NCBI GenBank assembly: GCA_046730475.1
Contig: JBKPIY010000039.1
Coordinates: forward strand, 1 to 47,500
Reading direction: 5' to 3'
DNA: 47,500 nucleotides
Source: JBKPIY01 sp046730475
GTDB lineage: Bacteria; Actinomycetota; Thermoleophilia; Solirubrobacterales; 70-9
Made by a program: the position numbers and the translations under genes. Positions 19,289 through 26,699 of this stretch are shown here, piece by piece. Below the pieces are notes generated by a model. The model ran no database searches, had not been told where the DNA came from, and saw only the letters and a program-made list of their open reading frames with translations. Each line of letters opens with the position of its first letter. The first letter of the stretch is position 1.

Positions 19289-19409
19289 CGCGATTTGCTC
19301 GCCTTCACCTCGCGATCGGGGCGCAGGTGGGCAGGAGGTTGCAGATCGGCGTCGAAGCGGGGACAGCAGCCGGTCAGGGCCGCAGGCGCGTAATCTGTAG
19401 CGCTCAATC

Positions 19410-19877
19410 ATGGACGTTCTAGTACTGATCGACAAGCTCGACGATCTCGTTCACAACGCGCGGCCCGTGCCGCTCACCGACCAGGTGCGCGTCGACCGCG
19501 AGGAGATCTACGACATCCTCGACCAGATGCGGGCGACGATCCCAGAGGAGATCAAGCAGGCCCGGTGGATCGTGAAGGAGCGCCAGGAGATGCTCGCCGA
19601 GGCGAAGCGCGAGGCCGAGCGGATCGTCAAGGAGGCGCGAGACCAGCAGGCCCGCCTGGTTGCGAACGAGGAGATCACCCGCCAGGCCGAGCGCGCCGCC
19701 GAGGAGATCGTCGAGGAGGCGCGCGAGCGCGAGCGCGAGATCCGCCTCGGCGCCGAGGACTACGCCGACGACATCCTCTCCACCCTCGAGGTCAACCTGC
19801 AGAAGTTCCTCCAGGCGGTCCAGCGCGGACGGGATCGCCTCCAGGGCCGCGATCGCGAGCCCTCGGAGATCGGCTAG
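19410..19877 (+). CDS. DivIVA-like coiled-coil protein
   Basis: A 155-residue, strongly charged protein. An N-terminal segment (MDVLVLIDKLDDLVHNARPV PLTDQVRVDREEIYDILDQM) is followed by a long heptad region of about 45-135, rich in Glu, Ala and Arg, with repeats of EARxxxER type, then a short helix ending in QRGRDRLQGRDREP. It matches the actinobacterial homologues (mycobacterial Rv2927c type) that sit near coaD and are annotated as cell-division-initiation or DivIVA-like proteins; the role in polar growth or division is inferred from that similarity. A TAATCT box (19391-19396) ends 13 nt before the ATG. Confidence 0.75.
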   Translation: MDVLVLIDKLDDLVHNARPVPLTDQVRVDREEIYDILDQMRATIPEEIKQARWIVKERQEMLAEAKREAERIVKEARDQQARLVANEEITRQAERAAEEIVEEAREREREIRLGAEDYADDILSTLEVNLQKFLQAVQRGRDRLQGRDREPSEIG

Positions 19878-19901
19878 CCCGCCCGGCCAAGGCTCCTTCA
19901 C

Positions 19902-19926
19902 GTTTCACGTGGCGGGTCTCGGGTAT
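19902..19926 (+). promoter_or_regulatory. SigB/SigF-type stress promoter (GTTT-N15-GGGTAT)
   Basis: GTTT at 19902-19905 and GGGTAT at 19921-19926 are 15 nt apart, matching the general-stress sigma factor consensus of Gram-positive bacteria. The box ends 4 nt before a GTG start of a GlsB-type stress protein. Confidence 0.55.
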
Positions 19927-19930
19927 CCGC

Positions 19931-20242
19931 GTGGCCAAGATGGAACTGATCACCTTCATCATCTGGCTGGTCGTCGTCGGCGCGGTCGTCGGGGCCCTCG
20001 GCAGGCTCCTGGTTCCCGGCCGCCAGGCGATCGGGTTCCTCGGCACGGCCCTCGCCGGGATCGCCGGCTCGTTCGTGGCCGGGGCGATCTTCTGGGCCCT
20101 CGCAGAGCAGCCGGGCAAGCATCCCTTGCTCGGGTTCGTGCTGGCCGTGATCTGCGCCGCGGTGATCGTCTACTTCATCGCCGGCCGGCGTCGCCGAATG
20201 TTCGGCGGGGGCGGCTTCGGCGCCCGCCGCCGCTGGCTGTAG
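19931..20242 (+). CDS. GlsB/YeaQ/YmgE family stress-response membrane protein
   Basis: A 103-residue protein with three hydrophobic helices (about 5-28, 36-60 and 70-90), the GRLLVPGRQAIGFLGTALAGIAGSFV motif block of this family (normally annotated transglycosylase-associated or general stress protein), and an Arg/Gly-rich cytosolic tail. The GTG at 19931 is preferred over the ATG at 19940 because the GGGTAT box places the transcript start at about the GTG. A stress-sigma-type promoter before a gene of this family supports the annotation and predicts induction under stress. Biochemical role unknown. Confidence 0.82.
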   Translation: MAKMELITFIIWLVVVGAVVGALGRLLVPGRQAIGFLGTALAGIAGSFVAGAIFWALAEQPGKHPLLGFVLAVICAAVIVYFIAGRRRRMFGGGGFGARRRWL

Positions 20243-20304
20243 TCGGGACCGGGTCACGATCGCGCCTCGCCTAGTCTCCTTCTCAACGAGGGAAGGAGAT
20301 TCGG

Positions 20305-21033
20305 ATGAGCGAGCGCTGGTTCTCCGATCGGGAGCTGGCCGAGATGTCGCGGCCGACGATGGATCGCGCGATCGAGGCGATCGACCGCGACGACCTCGAG
20401 GAGGCCAAGCGGCTCTGCGAGGAGATGAAGCCGGAGTCGCAGTTCATGCACGACCTGCTGGTCGACGGGGTGGCCGGGCTGATCTCGTTCATCAAGGAGA
20501 GGCTCGGCGACGAGGGGGTGCGCGAGGCCTGGGAGTGGAGCCTCGAGCGAAGCTGGCGCCCGGCGGTGGAGGCGATCGAGCGCTCCGACCGCAGATCGAT
20601 CGCCATCGCATTGGCGGCGACCTGGCGCGCACATTCGACCAGCGGGGTGGGGCCGAACGCCGGCGCCTTCGAGATCACCGAGGACGCCGAGAAGCTGACC
20701 TTCACGATGAATCCCTGCGGCTCGGGACAGCGACTGTGGCGCAACCGGCGCTACGGACCGGACGGCTGGGGGCTCACGGACGAGGCCCATGACTGGTCGT
20801 ACGGGCGCGAGGGATTCCCCCTCTACTGCACCCACTGCGCCTTCATGAACGAGCTCGGGCCGATCAACTGGATCGGCTACCCGGTGTACCCGTCCGACCC
20901 TCCCGACGATTTCGACCGCGACCCCTGCACCTGGTACTGGTACAAGGATCCGGCAGACATCCCCGGGCGCCACTGGGAGCGCTACGGGCTCGAGCCGAGT
21001 CCGAGCGCGGATGGAAGCGGCATCCGCGGCTGA
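20305..21033 (+). CDS. conserved Cys/Trp-rich protein of unknown function
   Basis: The 242-residue protein has two parts. Residues 1-110 are helical and acidic (DDLEEAKRLCEEMKPESQFMHDLLVDG). Residues about 115-230 hold probable metal ligands: NPCGSGQRLWRN, AHDWSYGREG, LYCTHCAFMNE and DPCTWYWYKDPADIPGRHW. Four Cys and several His in this half suggest a bound metal or cluster, though no known motif fits. No signal peptide is seen. A TAGTCT box (20272-20277) and a strong ribosome site (AAGGAG, 20294-20299) precede the ATG. The end overlaps the next gene by 23 nt, so it belongs to the same operon as the kinase-like gene. Confidence 0.8.
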   Translation: MSERWFSDRELAEMSRPTMDRAIEAIDRDDLEEAKRLCEEMKPESQFMHDLLVDGVAGLISFIKERLGDEGVREAWEWSLERSWRPAVEAIERSDRRSIAIALAATWRAHSTSGVGPNAGAFEITEDAEKLTFTMNPCGSGQRLWRNRRYGPDGWGLTDEAHDWSYGREGFPLYCTHCAFMNELGPINWIGYPVYPSDPPDDFDRDPCTWYWYKDPADIPGRHWERYGLEPSPSADGSGIRG

Positions 21034-22006
21034 GGAGCTTCGCCAGGGCGTCGGCGCGGTCCTCGCCGAGCGCGGCGAGGACCCGGGCGCGCTCTCGCTG
21101 ACACCGATTCCAGGCGGCGCCTCCCGGGAGACCTGGCTCGTCGAGGGGCGGGTGGGGCGGTGGGTGCTGAGAAGGGATCCGAAGGGATCGGTCTCGTTGG
21201 TGCCGATGCGAGACGAGTTCGCCCTGCTCGAGCGCGCCGCGGAGGCGGACGTACCGGTGCCCGAGCCCCTTGCCTTCGAGGCCGACGGCGGGCGGTTCGG
21301 CTCGCCCGGGATCCTGATGGACTTTGTCGAGGGCACCTCCGTCGCGTCCCGACTGCTTCGAAGGGACGACTACGAGGGCGCCAGGAAGCGGCTCCCCGGA
21401 CAGCTCGCCGGGGCGCTGGCGCGCATCCACGCGATCGCCCCCTCCAGCCTGGCGGGCCTACTGCCGCCGCCCCCGCATGACCCGGCGCTGGCCCAGATCG
21501 AGGAGTGGGAGCGCCAGCTGGACGAGATCGGCGAGCCCCTGCCCGTCGTGGAGCTGGGACTGCGCTGGCTGCGCGCGCATCTGCCGCCGCCCGCGGAGCC
21601 GGGCCTGGTCCACGGCGACTTCCGTCTCGGCAACTTCATCGTCTCCGAGGCCGGGCTGGAGGCGGTGATCGACTGGGAGCTCGCCCACCTCGGGGATCCC
21701 GCCGAGGACATCGGCTGGCTCTGCATCCGCTCCTGGCGATTCGGCAGGGATGACCGGCCGGTAGCCGGCGTCGGCGAGCTCGAGCCCTTCCTCACCGCCT
21801 ACAGGTCGGCCGGTGGCCGGCCGGTCGCTCCCCACCGCGTGCGCTTTTGGGAGGCTTTCGGCAACGTCAAGTGGGCCCTGATCTGCGCCCGCCAGGCTCA
21901 CGACCACCTCACCGGCCTGCGGCGAAGCCACGAGCTCGCCTCCCTCGGGCGTCGGATCTGCGAGCCCGAGTGGGACCTGCTGGAGCTGATCGGGCCGCCG
22001 TCGTGA
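21011..22006 (+). CDS. APH-family phosphotransferase (ACAD10/11- and LvaA-like)
   Basis: A 331-residue aminoglycoside-phosphotransferase-fold kinase: PIPGGASRETWLV nucleotide loop, LVHGDFRLGNFIV catalytic loop (Asp and Asn of HGDxxxxN) and VIDWELAHLGDPAEDIGW Mg-binding loop. This subgroup, with HLGDPAEDIGWL and an N-terminal GGASRETW, is the one fused to acyl-CoA dehydrogenase in ACAD10/11 and found as LvaA, which phosphorylates 4-hydroxyacyl-CoAs. It is unlikely to be an antibiotic-resistance enzyme. The GTGA overlap with a small DUF6285-like gene mirrors the LvaA-LvaB pairing. The substrate is inferred, not shown. The start ATG overlaps the previous gene by 23 nt. Confidence 0.82.
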   Translation: MEAASAAEELRQGVGAVLAERGEDPGALSLTPIPGGASRETWLVEGRVGRWVLRRDPKGSVSLVPMRDEFALLERAAEADVPVPEPLAFEADGGRFGSPGILMDFVEGTSVASRLLRRDDYEGARKRLPGQLAGALARIHAIAPSSLAGLLPPPPHDPALAQIEEWERQLDEIGEPLPVVELGLRWLRAHLPPPAEPGLVHGDFRLGNFIVSEAGLEAVIDWELAHLGDPAEDIGWLCIRSWRFGRDDRPVAGVGELEPFLTAYRSAGGRPVAPHRVRFWEAFGNVKWALICARQAHDHLTGLRRSHELASLGRRICEPEWDLLELIGPPS

Positions 22007-22419
22007 CCCAGGACCGTCCCACCGCCCCGGAGCTGCTCGAGGCCGTCGCCGAGTACCTGTTCGCCGAGCTTCGGCCCGAGGTCCCGGCGGAACAGCGCTT
22101 CCGGGTGCTGGTGGCGGCCAACCTCTGCGCGGTGGTGGCGCGCGAGCTGCGGGCCGGCGATAAGCTCCTGCGCGAGGACCTGGCCCTGTTTCGCGAGCTC
22201 CTCGGACAGCCCCTGCCCGAGCCTGGGGGGGAGGACGGGCTTGCGGACGCGGTTCGCGCCGCGGAGCGCGAGCTGGCGGCCCGCCTCCGCACCGGCGCCC
22301 TCGACGATCGGCTCGATCGGCTCGCCGAGCTCCTGCGGGAGCACGTTCGCCACAAGCTCGCGGTGGCGCGCCCGGGCTACGACGAACGGACTAGTCTCGG
22401 CCCTCCGAGCCGAGGGTGA
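22003..22419 (+). CDS. DUF6285-like small partner protein
   Basis: A 138-residue helical acidic protein: TAPELLEAVAEYLFAELRPEVPAEQRFRVLVAANLCAVVARELRAG, then an ERELAARLRTG segment and LREHVRHKLAVARPGY. This pattern is that of DUF6285 proteins, which I recall as neighbours of phosphotransferase-family genes in actinobacteria. The GTG start overlaps the kinase stop (GTGA), which suggests a two-subunit enzyme. The 3' end overlaps the convergent SDR gene by 29 bp. Confidence 0.7.
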   Translation: MTQDRPTAPELLEAVAEYLFAELRPEVPAEQRFRVLVAANLCAVVARELRAGDKLLREDLALFRELLGQPLPEPGGEDGLADAVRAAERELAARLRTGALDDRLDRLAELLREHVRHKLAVARPGYDERTSLGPPSRG

Positions 22420-23098
22420 AGGTGTTGAGGGATCCCCCGCCGTCGATCGCGATCTCCTGGCCCGTCACCTGAGCCGCCTCCTCCGAGGCGAGGAAGGCGA
22501 CCAGCGCCGCGACCTCTGCCGGCTCCACCATTCGGCCCGACGGGAGCATCGGCCGCAGCCGGTCGCGGACCTCGCTCGGCATCGCCTTCGCCCTCTCGGT
22601 CGCCACCAGGCCGGGCAGGATCGCGTTCGCTGTGATCCCGTGCCTGGCGTTCTCGGCGGCGATCGTCTTCACCATCCCGATCTTCACCATCCCGATCAAC
22701 CCCGCCTTCGAGGCGGAGTAGGCGACCTGGCCGCGCAGGCCCGCGCGCGCCGCCCCCGAGGACATCACCACGATCCGGCCCCAACCGCGCTCACGCATCC
22801 CGGACAGGCACCTCTGCACGACGCGGAAGGATCCGGTCAGGTTGACATCGATATCCCGGGCCCACTGCTCGGGGGTCATCTTGTGCGCCGCGGCGATCGT
22901 GTCGGTGATGGCGGCGTTTGAGACCAGCACGTCGACCTCGCCGAGGTCGGGAAGCTCGTCGGTGGCCAGGTCGACTCGCAGATCGCAGCCCTCGTCGCGG
23001 TCCAGGGTGGTTACCTCCATACCGTCGTTGCTCAGGCGCTCGGCGATGGCGGCGCCGATCCCCCTGCTTGCTCCGGTGACCAGCGCACGGCGGCTCAT
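22391..23098 (-). CDS. short-chain dehydrogenase/reductase (FabG-like) with 5-residue duplication
   Basis: A 235-residue classical SDR: TGASRGIG cofactor loop at 8-15, NAA at 61-63, catalytic Ser114, Tyr127 and Lys131 (YSASK). After the catalytic helix starts, IGMVK occurs twice in a row (135-144), because of a perfect 15-bp tandem duplication at 22666-22695. Homologues have it once, so the helix after the active site is 5 residues longer. Function may be changed or lost. Likely an acyl-CoA or hydroxyacid dehydrogenase given its partner: the ATG overlaps the stop of the enoyl-CoA hydratase gene by 4 nt. Confidence 0.85.
   Translation of the reverse strand: MSRRALVTGASRGIGAAIAERLSNDGMEVTTLDRDEGCDLRVDLATDELPDLGEVDVLVSNAAITDTIAAAHKMTPEQWARDIDVNLTGSFRVVQRCLSGMRERGWGRIVVMSSGAARAGLRGQVAYSASKAGLIGMVKIGMVKTIAAENARHGITANAILPGLVATERAKAMPSEVRDRLRPMLPSGRMVEPAEVAALVAFLASEEAAQVTGQEIAIDGGGSLNTFTLGSEGRD
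22666..22695 (-). repeat. 15-bp perfect tandem duplication within the SDR gene
   Basis: TCTTCACCATCCCGA is repeated head to tail with no mismatch. It keeps the frame and duplicates IGMVK just after the YxxxK active site. The perfect identity implies a recent event. Confidence 0.9.
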
Positions 23099-23907
23099 CC
23101 CTGGAGCTCCGTTCGATGCCTTCCGGCTCGCCCCGCGTCGGTCTTCTCGTAGAAGCGGCCCAGCAGCGCCTTGGTCTCCTCCGGGTCGGCGCAGGTGTAC
23201 GCGTTCCAGGCCTCGGTCCGAAGCTGGAAGTCGAGGGGCTGGCCGATCACGTCGAGGATCGTCTGCTTCGCCGAGCGGACCGCGCGCTGGGAGTTGCGGA
23301 GGATCTGGCGGGCCACCCGCTCCGCCTCGGCCATCAGCTCCTCGTGGGGGACGACCTTCGTCACCAGGTTCCACCGCAGCGCCTGGTTGGCGTCGATCGG
23401 CTCCGCGGTGAGGAGCATGTGGGAGGCGACCGCGACCCCACAGGAATTCACCAGGCGGACAATCCCCCCGTCGCCGTGGTGAAAGCCCCGGCGGGCCTCG
23501 AAGGAGCCGAACATCGCCCGCTCGGAGGCGATCCGGATGTCGCACGCCAGGGCGGTCTCCAACCCGCCCGCCAGCGCCCACCCGTTGACGGCGCCGATGA
23601 TCGGCTTTTCGATCCGGTGCATCCCGCGGGTGAACCCGTTCAGGCCGAGCTCGACGATCTCGCGGATCCGCGCCGGATCGGCCGTGCCCATGATCGGCGG
23701 GATGTAGGTCTTGAGGTCGGCGCCGGCGGAAAACGCCTCGCCCGCCCCGGTGAGGATGGCGACGTCGACCCCGTCGTCGTCGCGGAAGTCCGCCCAGGCG
23801 TCGATCATCGCCGCGTGCACGTCGGGGTCGATCGCGTTCCGGGCCTCGGGGCGGTTGATGGTCAGGTACGCGATTCGGTCGCGCTTCTCATAGAGCAGCT
23901 TCTCCAT
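23095..23907 (-). CDS. enoyl-CoA hydratase/isomerase family protein
   Basis: A 270-residue crotonase: N-terminal INRPEARNAIDPDVHAAM, oxyanion-hole segment GAGEAFSAGADLKTY and GAVNGWALAGGLETALACDIRIAS, then FGSFEARRGFHHGDGG. One of the two usual catalytic Glu positions falls in GFHHGDGG and is not a clear Glu, so hydratase activity is uncertain; other crotonase reactions are possible. First gene of a two-gene operon with the SDR. Confidence 0.87.
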   Translation of the reverse strand: MEKLLYEKRDRIAYLTINRPEARNAIDPDVHAAMIDAWADFRDDDGVDVAILTGAGEAFSAGADLKTYIPPIMGTADPARIREIVELGLNGFTRGMHRIEKPIIGAVNGWALAGGLETALACDIRIASERAMFGSFEARRGFHHGDGGIVRLVNSCGVAVASHMLLTAEPIDANQALRWNLVTKVVPHEELMAEAERVARQILRNSQRAVRSAKQTILDVIGQPLDFQLRTEAWNAYTCADPEETKALLGRFYEKTDAGRAGRHRTELQG

Positions 23908-23948
23908 CGCCTCTCCTTCTCCGGGTCCTCGGGTTTTCGTCGGCTACA

Positions 23949-24491
23949 TCAGTCGTAGGTCGCGCGGACGACCGCGAGGTCGTCGGCGCGCCAGGTCACC
24001 TCGCCGCTGCACCACTCGGCGAGCTCGTCGGCCGTGTCGGGGAAGTCGAACTCGGGATCGATCGGGGTGACCTGGACGTCGGCCTTGATCACGTCACCGA
24101 TCACCAGCGCCCGTGATTGCTCCCGGACCCGCCTGAACAGGAGCCGCTTCTGATCGGCGGTGAGGTGATGGACCGAGAGCACCGAGATGACGAGGTCCCA
24201 GGGGCCGTCGGGGAGCGGGTCCTCCATTCGCGCAAGCTGGACGCCGTCGTACTCCTGGCGCAGCCGAAAGACCATCTCCGGGCTCGAGTCGAGCCCGATC
24301 ACCCAGGCGTCGGGGTATGCCACGAGCAGGCGGCGGGTGGTCTCGCCAGTGCCCATCCCGAGCTCGAGCACGCGGTCGGGCGCGAACGGGATCGCCTCGA
24401 CCGCGGCTGCCTGGAGCTGATCGAACCGCGGGACCTCCGCCCGGATCATCTCCAGGTAGGTGTCGGGGTCCCAATGGAATTGGCCGGCCAC
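23949..24491 (-). CDS. class I SAM-dependent methyltransferase
   Basis: A 180-residue protein starting (GTG) MAGQFHWDPDTYLEMI. SAM motif I is VLELGMGTGETTRRLL, motif II has VIGLDSSPEMV, and WDLVISVLSVHHLTADQK is motif IV/V. The order resembles small-molecule methyltransferases with the UbiE/CmoA fold. The substrate is unknown. It is divergent from yceD with only 29 bp between the starts, so the two promoters share that gap (a TAGCGT box on this strand overlaps the yceD -10 region). Confidence 0.82.
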   Translation of the reverse strand: MAGQFHWDPDTYLEMIRAEVPRFDQLQAAAVEAIPFAPDRVLELGMGTGETTRRLLVAYPDAWVIGLDSSPEMVFRLRQEYDGVQLARMEDPLPDGPWDLVISVLSVHHLTADQKRLLFRRVREQSRALVIGDVIKADVQVTPIDPEFDFPDTADELAEWCSGEVTWRADDLAVVRATYD

Positions 24492-24507
24492 GGCGAACCG
24501 ATAACGC

Positions 24508-24513
24508 TACCCT
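24508..24513 (+). promoter_or_regulatory. -10 box TACCCT of yceD
   Basis: TACCCT ends 7 nt before the GTG at 24521, the exact spacing for a leaderless mRNA, and decides the start of the gene. Confidence 0.55.
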
Positions 24514-24520
24514 CGATCCC

Positions 24521-25042
24521 GTGGGCAGCGAGCGTGTCAGGATCGACCTCGCCCGGCTCTCGCTCTCGCCGGGCCAGGCGCGTTCCCTCGAGCTCGACCT
24601 CGAGCCCGAGCCGGTCCGGCTGGGAGAGCAGCGGTATCTGCCGTCCGCGTCGGGGCCGATCAGGATCGACGTCTCCCGGACCACGGGCGGCGGCTACGCG
24701 CTGCGGATGCGCTACAGCGCCCGGGTCTCGGGCCCGTGCGTCCGCTGCCTCGAGGAGGCCGCCTTCGATGAGGAGATCGACGCTCGCGAGGTGGACCAAC
24801 CGGGCACCGGCGACGAGGAGCTGCGCAGCCCCTACGTCGACGATGGCCGCCTCGATGCGGCCCGGTGGGTGAACGACGCCCTCGTCCTCTCGCTTCCCCC
24901 GAAGCCCCTCTGCCGAGCCGATTGCGCCGGGCTCTGCCCGGTATGCGGGGAATCGCTCAACGACTCCGATCCCGCCGCCCACCGTCATGCCGGAAGCGGC
25001 GACCCCCGGTTCGCGAAGCTCAGGGATCTGAAGCTGAGCTAG
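24521..25042 (+). CDS. yceD: YceD family (DUF177) protein
   Basis: YceD proteins affect 23S rRNA levels and are almost always followed by rpmF, as here. The 173-residue product has VRIDLARLSLSPGQARSLELDL at the N-terminus, GPCVRCLEEAAFDEEID in the middle and the zinc-knuckle-like CRADCAGLCPVCGESLN near the C-terminus. The GTG at 24521 follows the TACCCT box; longer readings run antisense through the methyltransferase gene. Gene order yceD-rpmF-plsX-acpP is conserved. Confidence 0.9.
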   Translation: MGSERVRIDLARLSLSPGQARSLELDLEPEPVRLGEQRYLPSASGPIRIDVSRTTGGGYALRMRYSARVSGPCVRCLEEAAFDEEIDAREVDQPGTGDEELRSPYVDDGRLDAARWVNDALVLSLPPKPLCRADCAGLCPVCGESLNDSDPAAHRHAGSGDPRFAKLRDLKLS

Positions 25043-25108
25043 ACGATCGGTCGCGCGATCGTGCCCGCCCGAGACTGACGCGCGGCGCCGCGCCCTCGAT
25101 CATCCAGC

Positions 25109-25114
25109 TACCAT
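25109..25114 (+). promoter_or_regulatory. -10 box TACCAT of rpmF
   Basis: TACCAT lies 9 nt before the ATG of rpmF, the same box and spacing as rpmB, suggesting shared control of the two ribosomal-protein genes. Confidence 0.5.
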
Positions 25115-25123
25115 CCCGCGGCC

Positions 25124-25348
25124 ATGGCGGTCCCCAAGAAGCGGCAGTCGAGCGCGCGGCGGGACAAGCGGCGCGCCCAGCACACCGCGAGCAGGCCTCG
25201 CTTGAACGAGTGCCCGCGGTGCCATAGCCCTCGCCTGCCGCACCGGGTCTGCCCCACCTGCGGCACCTACGCCGGTCGCGAGGTGATCCGCTTCGAGGCC
25301 GCCGAGACGCCCCGGGCCGCAGCGTCCGAGCAGGAGGGTCAGGGATAG
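25124..25348 (+). CDS. rpmF: 50S ribosomal protein L32
   Basis: A 74-residue L32 of the zinc type: MAVPKKRQSSARRDKRRAQH basic head, then CPRCHSPRLPHRVCPTCGTYAGREV with two CxxC pairs. A 20-residue acidic tail (EAAETPRAAASEQEGQG) follows. It lies between yceD and plsX as in most bacteria. Confidence 0.95.
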   Translation: MAVPKKRQSSARRDKRRAQHTASRPRLNECPRCHSPRLPHRVCPTCGTYAGREVIRFEAAETPRAAASEQEGQG

Positions 25349-25377
25349 CCGAGGCGCCCGCCGGGGCCGGGGCTCAG

Positions 25378-26397
25378 GTGCCGGCGCCGGTGGCGCTCGA
25401 CGGACACGGGGCCGACGGCGGCCCCGAGGTCGTCCTCGAGGGCGCCGCGATCGCCGCCGAGGACGGGATCCCCGTGCGGCTGTTCGGCCCCCCGGGGCTC
25501 GAGCCGATCGCGGGCGTCGAGCTGGTCCCGTGCGAGGAGTGGATCACCAACGAGGAGGATCCCGTCGCCGCCGTCCGCTTCCGAGGCGCCGCCTCCGTCG
25601 TCCGCGCCGCGGCCGACGTCGCCGAGGGCCGCTCCGCCGCACTCGTCAGCGCCGGGTCGACGGGGGCGGCGATGGCGGCGGCGGTGCTCGCCCTCCGGCG
25701 CCAGCACGGTGTGCACCGGCCCGCCCTCGCCGCCCAGATCCCCTTCCCTTCCCCGGAGCGGCCGTTTCTGCTCCTCGACTCCGGGGCGAACAGCGAGGCA
25801 AGGTCGCAGCACCTGGTCCAGTTCGCCTTCCTCGGGTCGGCCTTCAGCCAGGCCGTCCTGGCGGTCGATGTGCCCCGGGTGGCCCTGCTCTCGGTGGGGG
25901 AGGAGCAGCGGAAGGGCAATCCGGTGGTGGTCCGGGCGAATGAGACCCTCGCCGCCGCCGCCGGGATCGAGTTCATCGGCAACGTCGAGGGCAGCGATCT
26001 GCTCGCCGGGGTAGCCGACGTGGTGGTCGCCGACGGGTTCACCGGCAACGTCGCCCTGAAGACCCTCGAGGGGACCGCGAGAGCGGTGGCGGATGCGATC
26101 CGCGGCGCCGCCCGCTCGAACCCGGTCTCGGCGCTTGGGGGGGTCTTGATGCGCCCGGCGCTCGGCGGGCTTCGCTCCCAGATGGATCCGAACAACGTCG
26201 GCGGGGCGATCATGCTCGGGCTCCGGGGGGTCGCCGTCGTCGCCCACGGCGGCTCCAGCCCCGGGGGGATCGCCAACGCGGTCCGCCTCGCGCACCGCGC
26301 GGTCCGGGAGCGGGCGGTGGAGCGCACCGGCGAGCTGCTCGGGGCCGCCGGCGCCACTCGCGAGGGATTGCGCGATGGGCCGCCGGCGCCGGCCTGA
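25378..26397 (+). CDS. plsX: phosphate acyltransferase PlsX
   Basis: PlsX makes acyl-phosphate from acyl-ACP for phospholipid synthesis. The 339-residue product has VALDGHGADGGPEVVLEGA (the family usually shows DAMGGDxGP; here DGHGADGGP), SAGSTGAAMAAAVLALRR, LLDSGANSEARSQHLVQFA, SVGEEQRKGN and FTGNVALKTLEG. The GTG at 25378 is 29 nt after rpmF. ACP, its acyl carrier, is encoded next. The altered N-terminal motif keeps the Gly-rich loop, so activity is expected. Confidence 0.93.
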   Translation: MPAPVALDGHGADGGPEVVLEGAAIAAEDGIPVRLFGPPGLEPIAGVELVPCEEWITNEEDPVAAVRFRGAASVVRAAADVAEGRSAALVSAGSTGAAMAAAVLALRRQHGVHRPALAAQIPFPSPERPFLLLDSGANSEARSQHLVQFAFLGSAFSQAVLAVDVPRVALLSVGEEQRKGNPVVVRANETLAAAAGIEFIGNVEGSDLLAGVADVVVADGFTGNVALKTLEGTARAVADAIRGAARSNPVSALGGVLMRPALGGLRSQMDPNNVGGAIMLGLRGVAVVAHGGSSPGGIANAVRLAHRAVRERAVERTGELLGAAGATREGLRDGPPAPA

Positions 26398-26432
26398 CAG
26401 CGCCCTTGCCGCGGGGCGATGGCGCCGTTCGT

Positions 26433-26438
26433 GATAAT
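26433..26438 (+). promoter_or_regulatory. -10 box GATAAT of acpP
   Basis: GATAAT lies 6 nt before the acpP ATG. The same box with 6-nt spacing precedes the unknown gene at 40458. Confidence 0.5.
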
Positions 26439-26444
26439 GCGCCG

Positions 26445-26699
26445 ATGGCCATGGAAAGAACCGAGGTGATGGATCTGGTCCGGGATCACCTGGTCGCTGA
26501 GCTAGAGGTGACCCCGGAGCAGATCACGCCGGAAACCCGATTCCGCGAGGACCTCGACGCCGACTCGCTCGACCTCTACGAGCTGGTGATGGAGCTCGAG
26601 GACCGCTACGGGATCCGGGTCAGCGAGGAGGAGGCGGCCGGGATCGAGACGGTGGGCGACGCCGTCGATTTCGTCTGCGCGCGCGTCCCGGCAGGGTGA
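26445..26699 (+). CDS. acpP: acyl carrier protein
   Basis: An 84-residue acidic ACP. The phosphopantetheine site is Ser41 in DLDADSLDLYELVMELE; helices I-IV are recognisable. The ATG at 26445 follows a GATAAT box. The end overlaps the GTG start of rnc (GTGA), the usual acpP-rnc order. It serves fatty acid synthesis and PlsX. Confidence 0.95.
   Translation: MAMERTEVMDLVRDHLVAELEVTPEQITPETRFREDLDADSLDLYELVMELEDRYGIRVSEEEAAGIETVGDAVDFVCARVPAG

Noticed and set aside
21011..22006. Aminoglycoside resistance gene
   Set aside because: The fold is APH, but the subgroup motifs and the DUF6285-like partner point to acyl-CoA metabolism.
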